Source of the DNA: Oceanobacillus sojae
GTDB taxonomy: Bacteria; Bacillota; Bacilli; Bacillales; Amphibacillaceae
NCBI RefSeq assembly: GCF_007991515.1
Contig: NZ_BJYM01000027.1
Coordinates: 1 to 45,562 of the forward strand
DNA length: 45,562 nucleotides
Direction: 5' to 3'
Part shown: piece after piece, positions 1 through 14,775 of the stretch
Layout of the letters: every line of letters begins with the position of its first letter
Position numbering within the stretch: position 1 is the first letter of the stretch
The notes under the pieces: generated by a model
Databases searched by the model: none
Told to the model about the DNA's origin: nothing
What the model saw: the letters and a program-made list of their open reading frames with translations, nothing else
Program-made: the position numbers and the translations under genes

Positions 1-50
1 GTGAACACAAAAACTACTATACCACCCACCAATATTACTTGTCAACATTT

Positions 51-98
51 TTCAAAAAAAAAGTGAAAGGCACTCCGAAATTAGAGTGTCTTTCACTT
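51..98 (-). terminator. serS intrinsic terminator
   Basis: A perfect 15-bp stem (arms 61-75 and 84-98, 8-nt loop) is followed on the minus strand by a run of T (A-run at 51-60 on the plus strand). It begins six bases after the serS stop and is a standard Rho-independent terminator. Confidence 0.9.
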
Positions 99-103
99 GA
101 ATA

Positions 104-1414
<1,311 letters not shown>

Positions 1415-1423
1415 TTAAACCAT

Positions 1424-1692
1424 TAAAAAACTCCCGTCCCTTATATAGAAAGGGACGAGAGTATATTTCCCGCGTTGCCACCCTAGTTAAAAAATCCAAA
1501 TGGACTCTTTCGGCTTTGTATACGAATAACGTCGTATCTCCGTGCTTACTTACAATGACTGACTCACTTCGATAAGCATGCTCCAGGATGGATTCACTGT
1601 ATTCTAACGCTAATTTACACCAGCCATTAGCTCTCTACAGATAGAAAAACAGCTACTAGTTCCTATCAACACATTATGTTTTTTTTGAATTA
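1424..1692 (-). promoter_or_regulatory. T-box riboswitch leader of serS
   Basis: A tRNA-sensing leader between the serS promoter and gene. The T-box sequence AGGGTGGCAACGCGGG reads on the minus strand at 1484-1469. The stem I AG motif region GATAGGAACTAGTAG lies at about 1666-1652. On the 3' side of stem I the sequence GAATCCA appears, so the specifier codon is probably UCC (1592-1590), a serine codon, in agreement with the downstream gene. Uncharged tRNA-Ser would stabilise the antiterminator and allow read-through. The specifier assignment is my own reading of the fold. Confidence 0.93.
1425..1461 (-). terminator. T-box regulated terminator of serS leader
   Basis: A 12-bp stem (arms 1431-1442 and 1450-1461, one G-U pair) is followed on the minus strand by six T (1430-1425). 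It sits just after the T-box sequence and 44 bases before serS, the position of the conditional terminator that competes with the antiterminator. Confidence 0.9.
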
Positions 1693-1698
1693 TTGTAT

Positions 1699-1727
1699 AT
1701 CATAAGCTATTTCATATCAGGTTGCAA
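1699..1727 (-). promoter_or_regulatory. serS promoter (sigma-A type)
   Basis: On the minus strand TTGCAA (1727-1722), a 17-base spacer and TATGAT (1704-1699) match the housekeeping consensus well. It lies immediately before the T-box leader and 20 bases after the dacA stop. Confidence 0.6.
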
Positions 1728-1745
1728 GGTTTCTGGAGAAATTAA

Positions 1746-3083
1746 TTAAAAAAGTCCTTTAACCCAGTTGTATGCTCCCTGGAACATATTTACGAAGAAA
1801 TCACCTATAGATTGTAAAGTGAGCATAAACCAATTAGCCTTTTCAACAGAGTCCATAGCAACTAATTCGTAACTTTCCTGGCTTGCTTCATCTGAAATAT
1901 AGCCATAATCTTCTTCTTCCCCATCATAGACAACGTTAACTGTTCCAATTACTTCATCCGCTTCTATTGGAGCTTCCAGCTCACCGTTACTATTTAATTT
2001 ATCTTCATCTAACGTATATTCTAAATGATAAAGCTCTTCCTCACCTGATTTCACAGGAACCTGAATAGCATTATTAATACCAATATTTACTTCTTTGTCT
2101 TTTCCTTTTGCGACAGGAATTGTTTCTTCGCCTTCTTCTTGATATCCTGCAGGAAACAATTCTTTTGTTTCAAACTGGTCAAATCCATAATCTAACAGCT
2201 TTGCCGTTTCTTCAAAGCGTTTTTCCATACTCGGTGTTTTCATAACAACCGTGATAAGCCGTTTTCCATCACGTTCTGCTGTTCCTGTAAAAGCATAACC
2301 GGCAAGATCAGTATGACCTGTTTTCAAGCCGTCTACACCTTCATAATAGTATTGTTCTAAGTTCACTGAATCATGATCGAGCATGTAATTCCAGTTGTCA
2401 ATTTCCTGTCCATCAAATTCTGTACTCGGTATACTTGATATTTCCAAAGCTTCCGGGTAGTCATTCACCAAAGCTGTCGCCAGAATTGCAGCTGCACGGG
2501 ATGATAATAAGTTTGTATCATTAGGGCTGGTCCCTTCAGGATAATTATCTCCTAAACTCTCGTTATCTAATCCCGTTGAATTGACAAATTTATATTCCTG
2601 AAGACCTAATTCTTCGCCCTTCTCATTCATCAATTTAACAAATTCACTTTCAGATCCTGCAATTAATTCAGCCAATGCAATGGATGTAGCATTATCTGAG
2701 TTGATTGCCATTGCTTCATATAATTCTTTTACTGTATAGTCTTTTTGCTGTGTTAATCCAACACCTGAAAAATCGCCATTTGCGGATATACTATATGCAT
2801 AATCACTAATCTGTGTTGTTGTATCCCAAGAAATATCCCCATTTTCAATTGCTTCCCAAACAAGATATTCTGTCATTATTTTCGTCATGCTAGCAGGAGG
2901 CAATGCCACGTCCGGGTCTTTCGCATATAAAATTTTACCCGTTTCTGCATCCACTAAAATAACCGATTCTGCCTCTAATTCTAATTCATCTGCATAAACA
3001 GACATGGCTGGTGTTCCTAAAGATGTTAAGACAAGCGCTGCTGCAGCCACCAAAAGAAATAATTTATTCATAGACTTTCTCAC
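1746..3083 (-). CDS. dacA: D-alanyl-D-alanine carboxypeptidase (PBP5-type)
   Basis: Penicillin-binding protein that trims the terminal D-alanine from peptidoglycan pentapeptides at the outer face of the membrane. 445 residues. An N-terminal signal peptide (hydrophobic stretch about residues 8-25, ending before YADE) precedes the peptidase S11 domain. The active-site motifs are in order: SxxK as SMTK at residues 65-68, SxN as SDN at 129-131, and KTG at 254-256. The C-terminal PBP5 domain ends in an amphipathic anchor (about residues 410-445, including the segment FFVNMFQGAYNWVKGLF). The GTG start at 3083 is supported by GGAGGT eight bases upstream. It lies between guaB and serS on the same strand. 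A dedicated terminator is not obvious in the 20-50 bases after the stop. Confidence 0.96.
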   Translation of the reverse strand: MRKSMNKLFLLVAAAALVLTSLGTPAMSVYADELELEAESVILVDAETGKILYAKDPDVALPPASMTKIMTEYLVWEAIENGDISWDTTTQISDYAYSISANGDFSGVGLTQQKDYTVKELYEAMAINSDNATSIALAELIAGSESEFVKLMNEKGEELGLQEYKFVNSTGLDNESLGDNYPEGTSPNDTNLLSSRAAAILATALVNDYPEALEISSIPSTEFDGQEIDNWNYMLDHDSVNLEQYYYEGVDGLKTGHTDLAGYAFTGTAERDGKRLITVVMKTPSMEKRFEETAKLLDYGFDQFETKELFPAGYQEEGEETIPVAKGKDKEVNIGINNAIQVPVKSGEEELYHLEYTLDEDKLNSNGELEAPIEADEVIGTVNVVYDGEEEDYGYISDEASQESYELVAMDSVEKANWFMLTLQSIGDFFVNMFQGAYNWVKGLF

Positions 3084-3270
3084 ATTTCCGTACCTCCGTT
3101 TAATAATATAGCTTGTTTACATAAAACGAAACTTCATTCAGTGACATTTTTTTCGCTCTTTTTCCACTAAATAGGGCTTGTAAATTACCTGTTTCACCCA
3201 AAAGCGCAGCACTGTGATAAGTTCTATGTATTCTGCTAAGCACGCTTCACATTTTACCATAAAAATTCAT

Positions 3271-3310
3271 AAAAAAATAGATAGAGCAACATCCTCTATC
3301 TATTTTTTTT
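3271..3310 (-). terminator. guaB intrinsic terminator
   Basis: A 16-bp perfect stem (3271-3286 with 3294-3309) has A/T runs on both sides, so it could terminate in either direction. On the minus strand it follows the guaB stop by about 45 bases. Confidence 0.88.
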
Positions 3311-3354
3311 ACGACCGTATGACACAAATTTGTCATCATATAAAATTCATTTCA

Positions 3355-4845
<1,491 letters not shown>

Positions 4846-5079
4846 TCATTGAATTTACAACATAGTTTCACTTCATTTTGCAGATGCTATACAGTTTTCA
4901 AGGTATATCTTCATACGATATCGGAGAAACTGCTTAAAAAATACCGCCTTTGTGAAAGTAGTAGCAAATATCTATTTTTACTTACATTACTCTATCTTTT
5001 AAGCTTTTTCAAGCACCCTACATATAAGTACAAATAGAGGATAGATTCAAAATATTTAAATAGTTATGGAGCTGGAGTG

Positions 5080-6033
5080 ATGATTCCTTATGAAGATATC
5101 TACTCGTTTTTAACTGCAGAAGAAAATGCGCAAAAATATTTAGAAAAAAGTTATCAATCTCAGGATGATACGAAAACAAAAAGCTATCAAAATAGTTCCG
5201 CGTTTATACACTATATAAATAATGGAATCAGTTTTATGGAATCCAGCCAAAGCAGCAATATTCTGGTTCAGCCTGTTTTGTCTTTTTATGGGATGATGCA
5301 TCTTTTAAAAGGCTGGCTGTTAACAAAACGCCCTGATTATCCTGAAACAACAGCTGTACTTGCACACGGTTTGACAGCCCGGAAAAGAAAACGCAAAGAT
5401 TATCGTTTTATTGAGGATGAAGTCAAAATTCAGCAGCAGGGTTTATTTCCATATGTCAGCCGTTATTTATTTTCTCACCATCCCTTCCCTTTAAATCGTG
5501 TTTCGATGCAGCTGCTGCTGCGTTCTATTCCAGAATTAAGTACTATCTGGAATTTTAACAAAGAAAATCCGATGGTTATTATTGGAGAAAAAGGAAGTAA
5601 ACAGCTTTACTTTCCAGACAGTATTTTAGATGGATTTCATTTAAAAGAAACTACATTTGTAGAGCGAATTCGTCCCTTTCTTCCCCCAATCGAGGATATT
5701 CAGCAGAAAGAAGGAGGATTAGAGCTTTATCTGACAGGATCCGTCACAGATTGGAATGGACCTTTCCGTTATCATCTGTATAATGAATGTATTTATTTTC
5801 CGGCAGCAAGAGCAGATTATTTCCCTTATTCTGAGATCCTGGTGCATTATCTGCTTCTGTTTAATTTAAGCATGATTTGCAGGTATGAAACAGAATGGTG
5901 GGGAGAGCTTATCCAAATGAAGACAAATCGGGAATATCCGCTGATTCAACAATTTTTAAAAATAACACAGCAAAAAACACCAGCCCTTATCAGCCAGTGT
6001 TTATTGCAAAATTTTCAGGGTGAAACTAAATAA
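5080..6033 (+). CDS. yaaC: YaaC family protein, function unknown
   Basis: About 317 residues. It is recognised by similarity to YaaC of Bacillus species and by its place next to guaB; no biochemical role is established that I know of. No signal peptide or clear membrane segments are visible. The protein is rich in aromatic residues (Tyr, Phe) and has a basic patch near residue 105 (TARKRKRKDYRF). The ATG at 5080 is preferred over the GTG at 5077 because GGAG at 5067-5070 is then nine bases upstream. It is the only plus-strand gene in the first 17 kb, divergent from guaB and convergent with gyrA, and it shares a bidirectional terminator with gyrA. Confidence 0.85.
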   Translation: MIPYEDIYSFLTAEENAQKYLEKSYQSQDDTKTKSYQNSSAFIHYINNGISFMESSQSSNILVQPVLSFYGMMHLLKGWLLTKRPDYPETTAVLAHGLTARKRKRKDYRFIEDEVKIQQQGLFPYVSRYLFSHHPFPLNRVSMQLLLRSIPELSTIWNFNKENPMVIIGEKGSKQLYFPDSILDGFHLKETTFVERIRPFLPPIEDIQQKEGGLELYLTGSVTDWNGPFRYHLYNECIYFPAARADYFPYSEILVHYLLLFNLSMICRYETEWWGELIQMKTNREYPLIQQFLKITQQKTPALISQCLLQNFQGETK

Positions 6034-6082
6034 AAAATCAGCCGCCAAGCTGTATTTCCCATAGCCAGGCAGCTGATTTTCT
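6034..6082. terminator. bidirectional terminator between yaaC and gyrA
   Basis: Inverted arms AAAATCAGC...GCTGATTTT, with an inner GCC/GGC extension, flank a loop of about 20 bases. A-runs on one side and T-runs on the other suit the convergent genes yaaC and gyrA. Confidence 0.75.
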
Positions 6083-6127
6083 TAATATTATCATTGGATA
6101 ACAATACGAACTAAAAAATCTTATCTG

Positions 6128-8644
6128 TTACTCGTTGTTATCATCCGCTTCGTTATTCTTCTCAGACACTTCCGTTTGCTCAGCTTGTTCTGCTTCTTCT
6201 TCCACTACCTCTTCTTCTTTCTCAATTCGGGCTACAGTTGCAACTTCTTCATCATCCTGCAGACGAATCAAGTGCACTCCTTTAGTATTTCTGCCAGTTT
6301 GAGAAATATCGGATACTTGAATACGAATAAGCACACCGCCAACAGTGATAACCATTAAATCTTCATCACCATGGATAGCCTTCACAGCAACAACATGTCC
6401 TGTTTTTTCATCAAGCTTACAGGTAAATACACCTTTACCGCCACGGTTAATACGGCGATATTCATCTTCTGGTGTCTGCTTTCCAAATCCTTTACTTGTT
6501 ACATGGAGAATTTTAGAACCTTCTTCCATGATTTCCATCGAAACTACTTCATCGTCCTCGCGCAGGGAAATTCCTTTTACTCCTGCTGCTGTTCTTCCCA
6601 TTGGACGCATCTGCTCTTCCTCAAAACGGATTAAATAGCCATTTTTCGTAGCAATCATAATTTCTTTTTCGCCATCGGTCATACGGACAGAAATTAATTC
6701 GTCCTCTTCCCGCAGATTTACAGCAATGAGGCCGCCTTTGCGGATATTTTTAAATTTTTCAAGGGAGGTACGTTTCGCAACCCCATACTTCGTTGTAAAG
6801 AACAAGAAGTGGTCTTCATCAAACTCAGATACAGAAATAACTGCATTGACCCATTCCCCTTTTTCCACCTGAAGCAAATTAATGATTGGGATTCCTTTGG
6901 CAGTACGGCTAAACTCAGGAACTTCGTATCCTTTGGTTTTATAAACCTTCCCTTTGTTCGTAAAGAATAGAACTGTATCATGTGTTGAAGTTGATACAAG
7001 ATGCTCTACAAAGTCATCCTCGTTCGTGCCCATTCCCTGGATACCACGGCCGCCGCGGCGCTGTGTACGGTACGTAGACGCCGGTAATCGTTTAATATAA
7101 CCCTGATGTGTCAGCGTGATAACAATATTTTCTTCCGGGATAAGATCTTCATCCTCAAAGAAACCTGCTCCGCCGGCAACAATTTCTGTACGGCGGTCAT
7201 CACGGAACTTCTCTTTGATTTCAATCAGCTCTTCACGAATGATTTCTAATACTTTTTCTTCGTCAGCTAAAATTGCTTTTAATTCAGCAATTAATGCCTG
7301 CAGCTCTTTATATTCTTCTTCAATCTTTTCACGTTCCAAGCCTGTTAAACGCTGCAGACGCATATCAAGAATTGCCTGAGCTTGTTTTTCAGACAGTTGG
7401 AAACGTTCGATTAAGCCTTCTCTTGCTATATCGGCCGTTTTGGAGTTACGGATTAAGGAAATAACCTCATCCAAGTGATCAAGTGCAATACGCAAGCCTT
7501 CTAAAATATGTGCGCGTGCTTCTGCTTTATTTAACTCAAAAGCTGTACGGCGCTTGATAATTTCTTTTTGATGCTCTAAATAATATTCTAAGCATTGTTT
7601 AATAGTTAATACTTTTGGACGCCCGTCAACAAGGGCAAGCATATTAATACCAAAAGTTGTCTGCAAAGAAGTATGCTTATATAAATTATTCAATACAACA
7701 TTCGCATTTGCATCTCTTCTGAGCTCGATTACAATCCTCATCCCATTACGGTCAGATTCATCACGAAGATCTGTGATACCATCAATTTTTTTATCACGGA
7801 CAAGTTCAGCTATTTTCTCAATAAGCTTAGCTTTGTTCACCTGATAAGGAAGCTCTGTCACAATAATTGTTTCTTTATCATTTTTCCCCTGCTCAATATT
7901 GCTTTTTGCACGGATCGTAATAGATCCTTTTCCTGTTTCATAGGCTTTGCGGATACCGCTTCTTCCTAAGATTTGACCAGCTGTAGGGAAGTCTGGACCT
8001 GGAAGATAGCTTTCCATAATTTCATCTACTGTTATATCCGGATTTTTACTTACTGCAAGTACAGCATCAATTGTTTCTCCCAAATGATGCGGCGGAATAT
8101 TCGTTGCCATCCCGACAGCAATCCCTGATGTTCCATTAACAAGTAAATTAGGGAATCGAGCCGGGAACACGATTGGTTCACGTTCAGCGCCGTCATAGTT
8201 ATCCTGATAGTCAATTGTGTCTTTATTAATGTCACGAAGAAGCTCCATGGAAATCTTAGACATACGTGCTTCTGTATAACGCATTGCCGCTGCCGAATCA
8301 CCATCGACAGAACCGAAGTTCCCATGCCCGTCCACGAGCATATATCGATAACTGAAATCCTGCGCCATTCTTACCATTGTTTCATAAACAGCCGAATCAC
8401 CATGTGGATGGTACTTACCAATAACCTCTCCAACGATACGTGCCGATTTTTTAAATGCTTTGTCAGAGTGCATTCCCAGATCATTCATTGCATAAAGAAT
8501 ACGGCGATGTACGGGCTTCATTCCATCTCGGACATCTGGTAATGCCCTTGCTACAATTACGCTCATCGCATAATCCAAGAAGGATGTGCGCATCTCTTTA
8601 CTTATATTTATTTCCTGGACACTCGGACGATTTTCCTCTGCCAT
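6128..8644 (-). CDS. gyrA: DNA gyrase subunit A
   Basis: Breakage-reunion subunit of gyrase, which with GyrB introduces negative supercoils. 838 residues. The winged-helix/tower domain has the active-site Tyr123 in [12 protein letters not shown]. The quinolone-determining region reads [12 protein letters not shown] with Ser84 and Glu88, the usual susceptible residues for Bacillus numbering. The C-terminal pinwheel has six repeats and the GyrA-box QRRGGRG that wraps DNA. The tail is very acidic ([16 protein letters not shown]), common in Bacillaceae. GGGAGG about 11 bases before the ATG supports the start. It follows gyrB on the same strand but is separated from it by 445 bp that contain a repeat element, so it probably has its own promoter. 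Confidence 0.98.
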   Translation of the reverse strand: MAEENRPSVQEINISKEMRTSFLDYAMSVIVARALPDVRDGMKPVHRRILYAMNDLGMHSDKAFKKSARIVGEVIGKYHPHGDSAVYETMVRMAQDFSYRYMLVDGHGNFGSVDGDSAAAMRYTEARMSKISMELLRDINKDTIDYQDNYDGAEREPIVFPARFPNLLVNGTSGIAVGMATNIPPHHLGETIDAVLAVSKNPDITVDEIMESYLPGPDFPTAGQILGRSGIRKAYETGKGSITIRAKSNIEQGKNDKETIIVTELPYQVNKAKLIEKIAELVRDKKIDGITDLRDESDRNGMRIVIELRRDANANVVLNNLYKHTSLQTTFGINMLALVDGRPKVLTIKQCLEYYLEHQKEIIKRRTAFELNKAEARAHILEGLRIALDHLDEVISLIRNSKTADIAREGLIERFQLSEKQAQAILDMRLQRLTGLEREKIEEEYKELQALIAELKAILADEEKVLEIIREELIEIKEKFRDDRRTEIVAGGAGFFEDEDLIPEENIVITLTHQGYIKRLPASTYRTQRRGGRGIQGMGTNEDDFVEHLVSTSTHDTVLFFTNKGKVYKTKGYEVPEFSRTAKGIPIINLLQVEKGEWVNAVISVSEFDEDHFLFFTTKYGVAKRTSLEKFKNIRKGGLIAVNLREEDELISVRMTDGEKEIMIATKNGYLIRFEEEQMRPMGRTAAGVKGISLREDDEVVSMEIMEEGSKILHVTSKGFGKQTPEDEYRRINRGGKGVFTCKLDEKTGHVVAVKAIHGDEDLMVITVGGVLIRIQVSDISQTGRNTKGVHLIRLQDDEEVATVARIEKEEEVVEEEAEQAEQTEVSEKNNEADDNNE

Positions 8645-8768
8645 AGTCTAATAACCTCCCAATCACTATTATTTCAGTGATTTCCTCGAATCTTTCCATT
8701 GGATAAGCTGGATTATAATATTTGAGCTTTTTGAATATACATGGAGTCTAAGAATAGCCTTTAGAATG

Positions 8769-8933
8769 GCCGCTCCAGAAATACACTACGCTTTCCTGTG
8801 GGCTTGCGCTCAGCCTCCGCGAAAAAGAAGATCGCTTTTTCTGCGGGGTCTTCCTACTGGGACTGCGATTACTCGCCCCACCGAAGACATTTGCGCTTTC
8901 CCACGGGAGTCTACGTGTATTTCTTCCGCTAGT
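8769..8933. repeat. GC-richer palindromic intergenic repeat element
   Basis: About 165 bp in the gyrB-gyrA spacer, clearly richer in G+C than its surroundings. The ends are imperfect inverted repeats: CCAGAAATACACTACGCTTT at the left and, complemented, GAAGAAATACACGTAGACTC at the right. Inside is a hairpin with arms GCGAAAAAG and CTTTTTCTGC. Sequences of this type, with GAAATACAC ends and GCTTTCC(G/T)(C/T)GGG, recur widely in intergenic regions of Bacillaceae genomes in my memory; no second copy is present in this window. No protein is evident. Either strand could be transcribed into a folded RNA. Confidence 0.7.
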
Positions 8934-9089
8934 TGTAGAGTACTATCACTATTCATTCTTATTAATAAAGAAAACGGAAGCATGTATATTAATAATTAAA
9001 CTTATATAACTATTATATTTTTAACACCTGACACAAAGGAATAGAGATTTTCTATCCGCTTAATTGCCTTTATCAAAATGATGTAACAA

Positions 9090-11174
<2,085 letters not shown>

Positions 11175-11278
11175 TTATTAGTTTGTCTGTGCAGAGATAA
11201 TTATTTATAGAAAAACAGCTATCTCCGGCTCTAATTTTTTAATAAGCTGATTTACAGATACGGCTGCGCTTTTCAGAC

Positions 11279-11551
11279 TCATTCTTCATAATAATCTTCT
11301 AAATTACTGATTGTTGTTAAAATACCTGACCGCTTTCTTAAAGTAGCCACCGATAAGGTACTGAAAAAAATACGATTTTCTGTAATCATAATGGATTTTG
11401 CCTTTTTTTCGGGACCGGAAACTCTATCCTTCTGCTTCCATTCCTGTATCATCTGATACATTCCTGATGCATTTGCATATAAATCGTAATCAATTATCGC
11501 AATGACCTCCCGGGACCGGATAACATTATCATTGCCAATGTGGATGAACAC
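11279..11551 (-). CDS. remB: RemB/YaaB extracellular matrix regulator-like protein (DUF370)
   Basis: Small protein of about 90 residues beginning MFIHIGNDNVI, close to YaaB (RemB) of B. subtilis, which with RemA affects biofilm matrix expression. The family core SIMITENRIFFSTLSVATLRKR is present. Compared with B. subtilis it has a longer middle and C-terminal segment. The GTG at 11551 gives the family start; a TTG at 11557 has better spacing from AAAGGA, so the start is uncertain by two residues. It lies between recF and gyrB on the same strand, the conserved place of yaaB. Confidence 0.85.
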   Translation of the reverse strand: MFIHIGNDNVIRSREVIAIIDYDLYANASGMYQMIQEWKQKDRVSGPEKKAKSIMITENRIFFSTLSVATLRKRSGILTTISNLEDYYEE

Positions 11552-11630
11552 GATCAATCGCTTCCTTTCTTCGTTTAATCAGACTTCTTCCATTCTTACG
11601 CTGCTCATTTACCTTAAAAAAAGCAGCAGA

Positions 11631-12755
11631 TTACGACTCTTTATTATTTGTTGCGATACCTTCTTGAACATAAAATAACTCTGCATTTTTCAAAGTTTCA
11701 TGATGAATACCATCTACATTCGTTGTTGAAACAAATGTCTGTACTTTTCCCTGAATCGTATTTAAAAGGTGAGACTGGCGGTAATCATCCAGTTCACTTA
11801 ATACATCATCAAGTAAAAGAATCGGATATTCACCCACCTCCTGATAGATCAGTTCTATCTCAGCCAATTTAATGGACAATGCAGTCGTTCTTTGCTGTCC
11901 TTGCGAGCCATACGTTTGGACATCTTTGCCATTCACGAAAAAAATAAGGTCATCTCTGTGCGGACCAATCAATGTTGTACCGCGTTCGATTTCTTTTTTA
12001 CGGACCTCCTTAAAGGAATTTTCATAGTTAGTAGTTATTTTTTCCTTATTTGCGCCTTCTGATACCTTTATTGTCGCATCATATTGAATTTCTAAGTTTT
12101 CTAGATTACGACTGATCCCTTCGTGAATAGGTCCTGCCCATTTCCTCAGCAGATCAAGGTAAACAAATCGTCTCTCCAGCAAAAAAGAAGCATGCTCAAC
12201 CAGTTGGTCAGTCAATACATCCAACATAGTTTCATCAGCACTGCTCTGACGTTGCAGCTGCTTTAATAAATGGTTTCTTTGCTTCAGTATTTTTTGATAT
12301 TGAGATAAATGGTAGATATAGGTTGGCTGGATTTGACCTAATTCCATATCCATAAAACGACGGCGAATCTGCGGAGCTCCTTTTACAATGGTCAAATCCT
12401 CCGGCGCAAACATAACCACATTAACCGCACCAATATAGTCACTTAACCGGTGCTGCTCCAAATGATTTATTTTTGCTTTTTTTCCTTTAGATGAAATGGA
12501 GATTTGCAGGGGGATGGACTGATTCCTTTTCGTAATCCTGCCCTCTATTGTAGCATAATCTGAATCCCAGCGTATGAGCTCTTTTTCCCGCATCGTCCGA
12601 TGAGAACGGGTAAATGAGAGCACATAAATAGCTTCCATCAGATTGGTTTTTCCTTGAGCATTTTCTCCAATGATGACATTAACCTTATCATCAAATGTAA
12701 TATCCAACGCTTCATAATTGCGGTAATTGGTTAATTTCAATTGTTCAATATGCAT
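11631..12755 (-). CDS. recF: DNA replication and repair protein RecF
   Basis: SMC-like ATPase that with RecO and RecR loads RecA at single-strand gaps and stalled forks. 374 residues, the normal length. The Walker A motif GENAQGKT lies at residues 30-37. The ABC-type signature region and Walker B ([13 protein letters not shown]) lie near residue 315, and the D-loop follows. The ATG is four bases from the yaaA stop (12759), so yaaA-recF translation is probably coupled. The order yaaA-recF-remB-gyrB is conserved in Bacillaceae. Confidence 0.97.
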   Translation of the reverse strand: MHIEQLKLTNYRNYEALDITFDDKVNVIIGENAQGKTNLMEAIYVLSFTRSHRTMREKELIRWDSDYATIEGRITKRNQSIPLQISISSKGKKAKINHLEQHRLSDYIGAVNVVMFAPEDLTIVKGAPQIRRRFMDMELGQIQPTYIYHLSQYQKILKQRNHLLKQLQRQSSADETMLDVLTDQLVEHASFLLERRFVYLDLLRKWAGPIHEGISRNLENLEIQYDATIKVSEGANKEKITTNYENSFKEVRKKEIERGTTLIGPHRDDLIFFVNGKDVQTYGSQGQQRTTALSIKLAEIELIYQEVGEYPILLLDDVLSELDDYRQSHLLNTIQGKVQTFVSTTNVDGIHHETLKNAELFYVQEGIATNNKES

Positions 12756-12758
12756 TCT

Positions 12759-12980
12759 TTATTCCTCTTTGAAAATGACAAAGGATCCTATCTCATCTAT
12801 TTCAAGGACATCTTCCGGATATAATTTTCTTCCGCGGCGATGTTCACGTTCTCCATTTACCACAGCACCTATATCTTGAAGATATGCTTTGACCATTCCA
12901 CCAGAATCCAAAAAATTAAGCAGCTTGACACATTGGCCAAGCGTAATATATTCCGTATCTATTTTTATCTGCTCATGCAT
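12759..12980 (-). CDS. yaaA: S4 domain-containing protein YaaA
   Basis: 73 residues with an S4-type RNA-binding fold. The sequence from about residue 13 to 58 (LGQCVKLLNFLDSGGMVKAY through HRRGRKLYPEDVLEI) is typical of the RlbA/YaaA group, implicated in ribosome assembly in B. subtilis. It sits between dnaN and recF as in relatives, and recF begins right after it. The 580-bp distance from dnaN and a terminator after dnaN imply a separate promoter for yaaA-recF-remB. Confidence 0.9.
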   Translation of the reverse strand: MHEQIKIDTEYITLGQCVKLLNFLDSGGMVKAYLQDIGAVVNGEREHRRGRKLYPEDVLEIDEIGSFVIFKEE

Positions 12981-13440
12981 GATATCACCAAATACTTTCT
13001 ATTTGTTTTGTCTGCCTTATAAAAAAGTGAAAACAGACACGTATATTATTTCTTCTATTTTCTATTTTACTAAAAATTGATTAAAAAAGGAAGGAAAGGC
13101 CTCAAATAATTACAAAAAGATATGTCTTAGCGTTTTTTAGACTTTTTTAATGGGGGCATTCTTATTTCTCTCTTCTCTTCTTAGAGCGCGTTTTATGTTG
13201 TTTTTTAAAAGGGATTGTAAAAAATAAAATAATATAGGGATGGATTTAAATATATCTGTGTTGAAACTGGCCATTTTTCAGTCGTATCCGCTCTAAATTT
13301 TGGATTTTAAAGCTGAATACTGCGATTTTCCTAAAAGGCTGTATGCTCGATCATTCTTCAATGGAGCTTTCTGTCCCCGTTAAGTTGATTTCCCTTACCT
13401 GCTTTTAAAATTAAATATGTTTTATCTGCTTCTTTTACTC
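12981..13440. other. noncoding spacer between yaaA and the dnaN terminator
   Basis: About 460 bp with no convincing ORF on either strand and no hit to a known RNA that I can recognise. The yaaA-recF promoter should lie here, but I could not pick a convincing pair of hexamers. The base composition is AT-rich with several homopolymer runs. Confidence 0.5.
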
Positions 13441-13441
13441 T

Positions 13442-13486
13442 AAAAAAACTAAAAAGCCCTTTTTTATTAAAAGAGCCTTTTAGTTT
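13442..13486 (-). terminator. dnaN intrinsic terminator
   Basis: Long inverted arms (about 13447-13465 with 13469-13486) end in AACTAAAA/TTTTTAGTT. A T-run follows on the minus strand, about 75 bases after the dnaN stop. It separates dnaN from yaaA, unlike the closely packed arrangement in B. subtilis. Confidence 0.75.
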
Positions 13487-13561
13487 ACAAAGTATAACTT
13501 TTACTTATCCCCTGAACTTGATACATTTTTTACGCGTTGTGCGTAAAAAGATAAATATCTC

Positions 13562-14698
13562 CTAGTATGTTCTTACTGGTAAAATCAGTTGAAGAATAGA
13601 ATCGTTTTCTACTGGACGAATGACAAATGGACGCATAGCTCCAGTAAATTCGATCACTACTTCGTCATATTCAATCGCCTTTAATGCATCGATCATATAT
13701 TTTGAACTGAAGGATATTTTTAGATTTTCCCCATCAATCTTATCAGCAGTTACTTCTTCTTCTACATTTCCAATTTCCGGAGAATTACTTGAGATCTCAA
13801 TCAAAGCATTATCATTGCTTGTAAACTTAACAACATTATTTCTTTCTTCTTTTGCCAATAAAGAAGCACGTTCAATTGATCTTAAAAGTGGTGTTGTTTT
13901 AATTTGAATAGTAGTTTTACTATGATCTGGAATTAATCTCGAGGTTTCGGGATAATTTCCATCTAATAATCTGGATAAGAAATTCAAATGCTTCGTACGG
14001 AAAAGAATCTGGTTGTTCGTTACACTGATTTCCACAGTTTCCTCAGAATCATTTAAAATTTTATATAGTTCGTTCAAGCTTTTTCCAGGTACAACTACCT
14101 GTTCAATAGTCACATTTGTACCTGTTACCGGCACATCTCTTTTTGCCAGACGATGGCTGTCTGTTGCAGTAAATACAAGCTTTTGATCTTCTAACTTAAT
14201 ATTTACTCCGGTTAGAATCGGTCTTGTTTCCATCGTAGATACAGCAAAAACAGTTTGCTTAATCATGCTTTTTAATAAATCAATTGGCATTTCAAAGCTG
14301 TTTTCTGTTTGCAGCTTAGGAAGCATCGGATATTCATCCGCACTTTGGCCATTTAAATTAAACTCTGATTTCCCTGAAGTAATTTTTACATTAAATTGAT
14401 CGTCAACTACAATATCAACCTGTGATTCAGGAAGCTTCCGGACAATTTCAGGAAAGTATTTAGCCTGCAACACAATACTTCCTTCTTCAATATTTTCAAT
14501 ATATACTTTGTCTTCATCTTCAGCTGGAATATAAGATTCAATCGAAATATCAGAATCACTACCCGTTAAAGTGACTCCATGTTGCTTCACTTCAATTTTC
14601 ATTCCAGTTAATATCGGAATAACAGTTCTGGCAGAGATTGCTTTCATTACATCCTGAACACCAGCAATCAATTTATCTCTTTGTATTGTAAAACGCAT
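13562..14698 (-). CDS. dnaN: DNA polymerase III beta subunit (sliding clamp)
   Basis: Ring-shaped processivity clamp that tethers DNA polymerase to the template. 378 residues, the Bacillus length. The three repeated clamp domains can be followed (about 1-125, 128-245, 247-378), with MRFTIQRDKLI at the start and the conserved C terminus ILPVRTY. The C-terminal hydrophobic pocket residues that bind clamp partners lie around ATDSHRLAKRD and the last seven residues. It is downstream of dnaA; the 244-bp gap between them holds the unwinding element of oriC. A terminator follows the gene. Confidence 0.98.
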   Translation of the reverse strand: MRFTIQRDKLIAGVQDVMKAISARTVIPILTGMKIEVKQHGVTLTGSDSDISIESYIPAEDEDKVYIENIEEGSIVLQAKYFPEIVRKLPESQVDIVVDDQFNVKITSGKSEFNLNGQSADEYPMLPKLQTENSFEMPIDLLKSMIKQTVFAVSTMETRPILTGVNIKLEDQKLVFTATDSHRLAKRDVPVTGTNVTIEQVVVPGKSLNELYKILNDSEETVEISVTNNQILFRTKHLNFLSRLLDGNYPETSRLIPDHSKTTIQIKTTPLLRSIERASLLAKEERNNVVKFTSNDNALIEISSNSPEIGNVEEEVTADKIDGENLKISFSSKYMIDALKAIEYDEVVIEFTGAMRPFVIRPVENDSILQLILPVRTY

Positions 14699-14775
14699 GT
14701 ATTTATCCTCCTTGATTTTTAAAGAAAAGCTTTGCAGCAGCTGTTTCTTAAATTCTTTCCTAAATTCATGAAAAA

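Noticed and set aside
3128..3143. 16-bp sequence GAAACTTCATTCAGTG upstream of dacA, also found inverted near 11083-11098 upstream of gyrB
   Set aside because: About one chance 16-mer match is expected in a window of this size and AT content, and the orientation relative to the genes differs.
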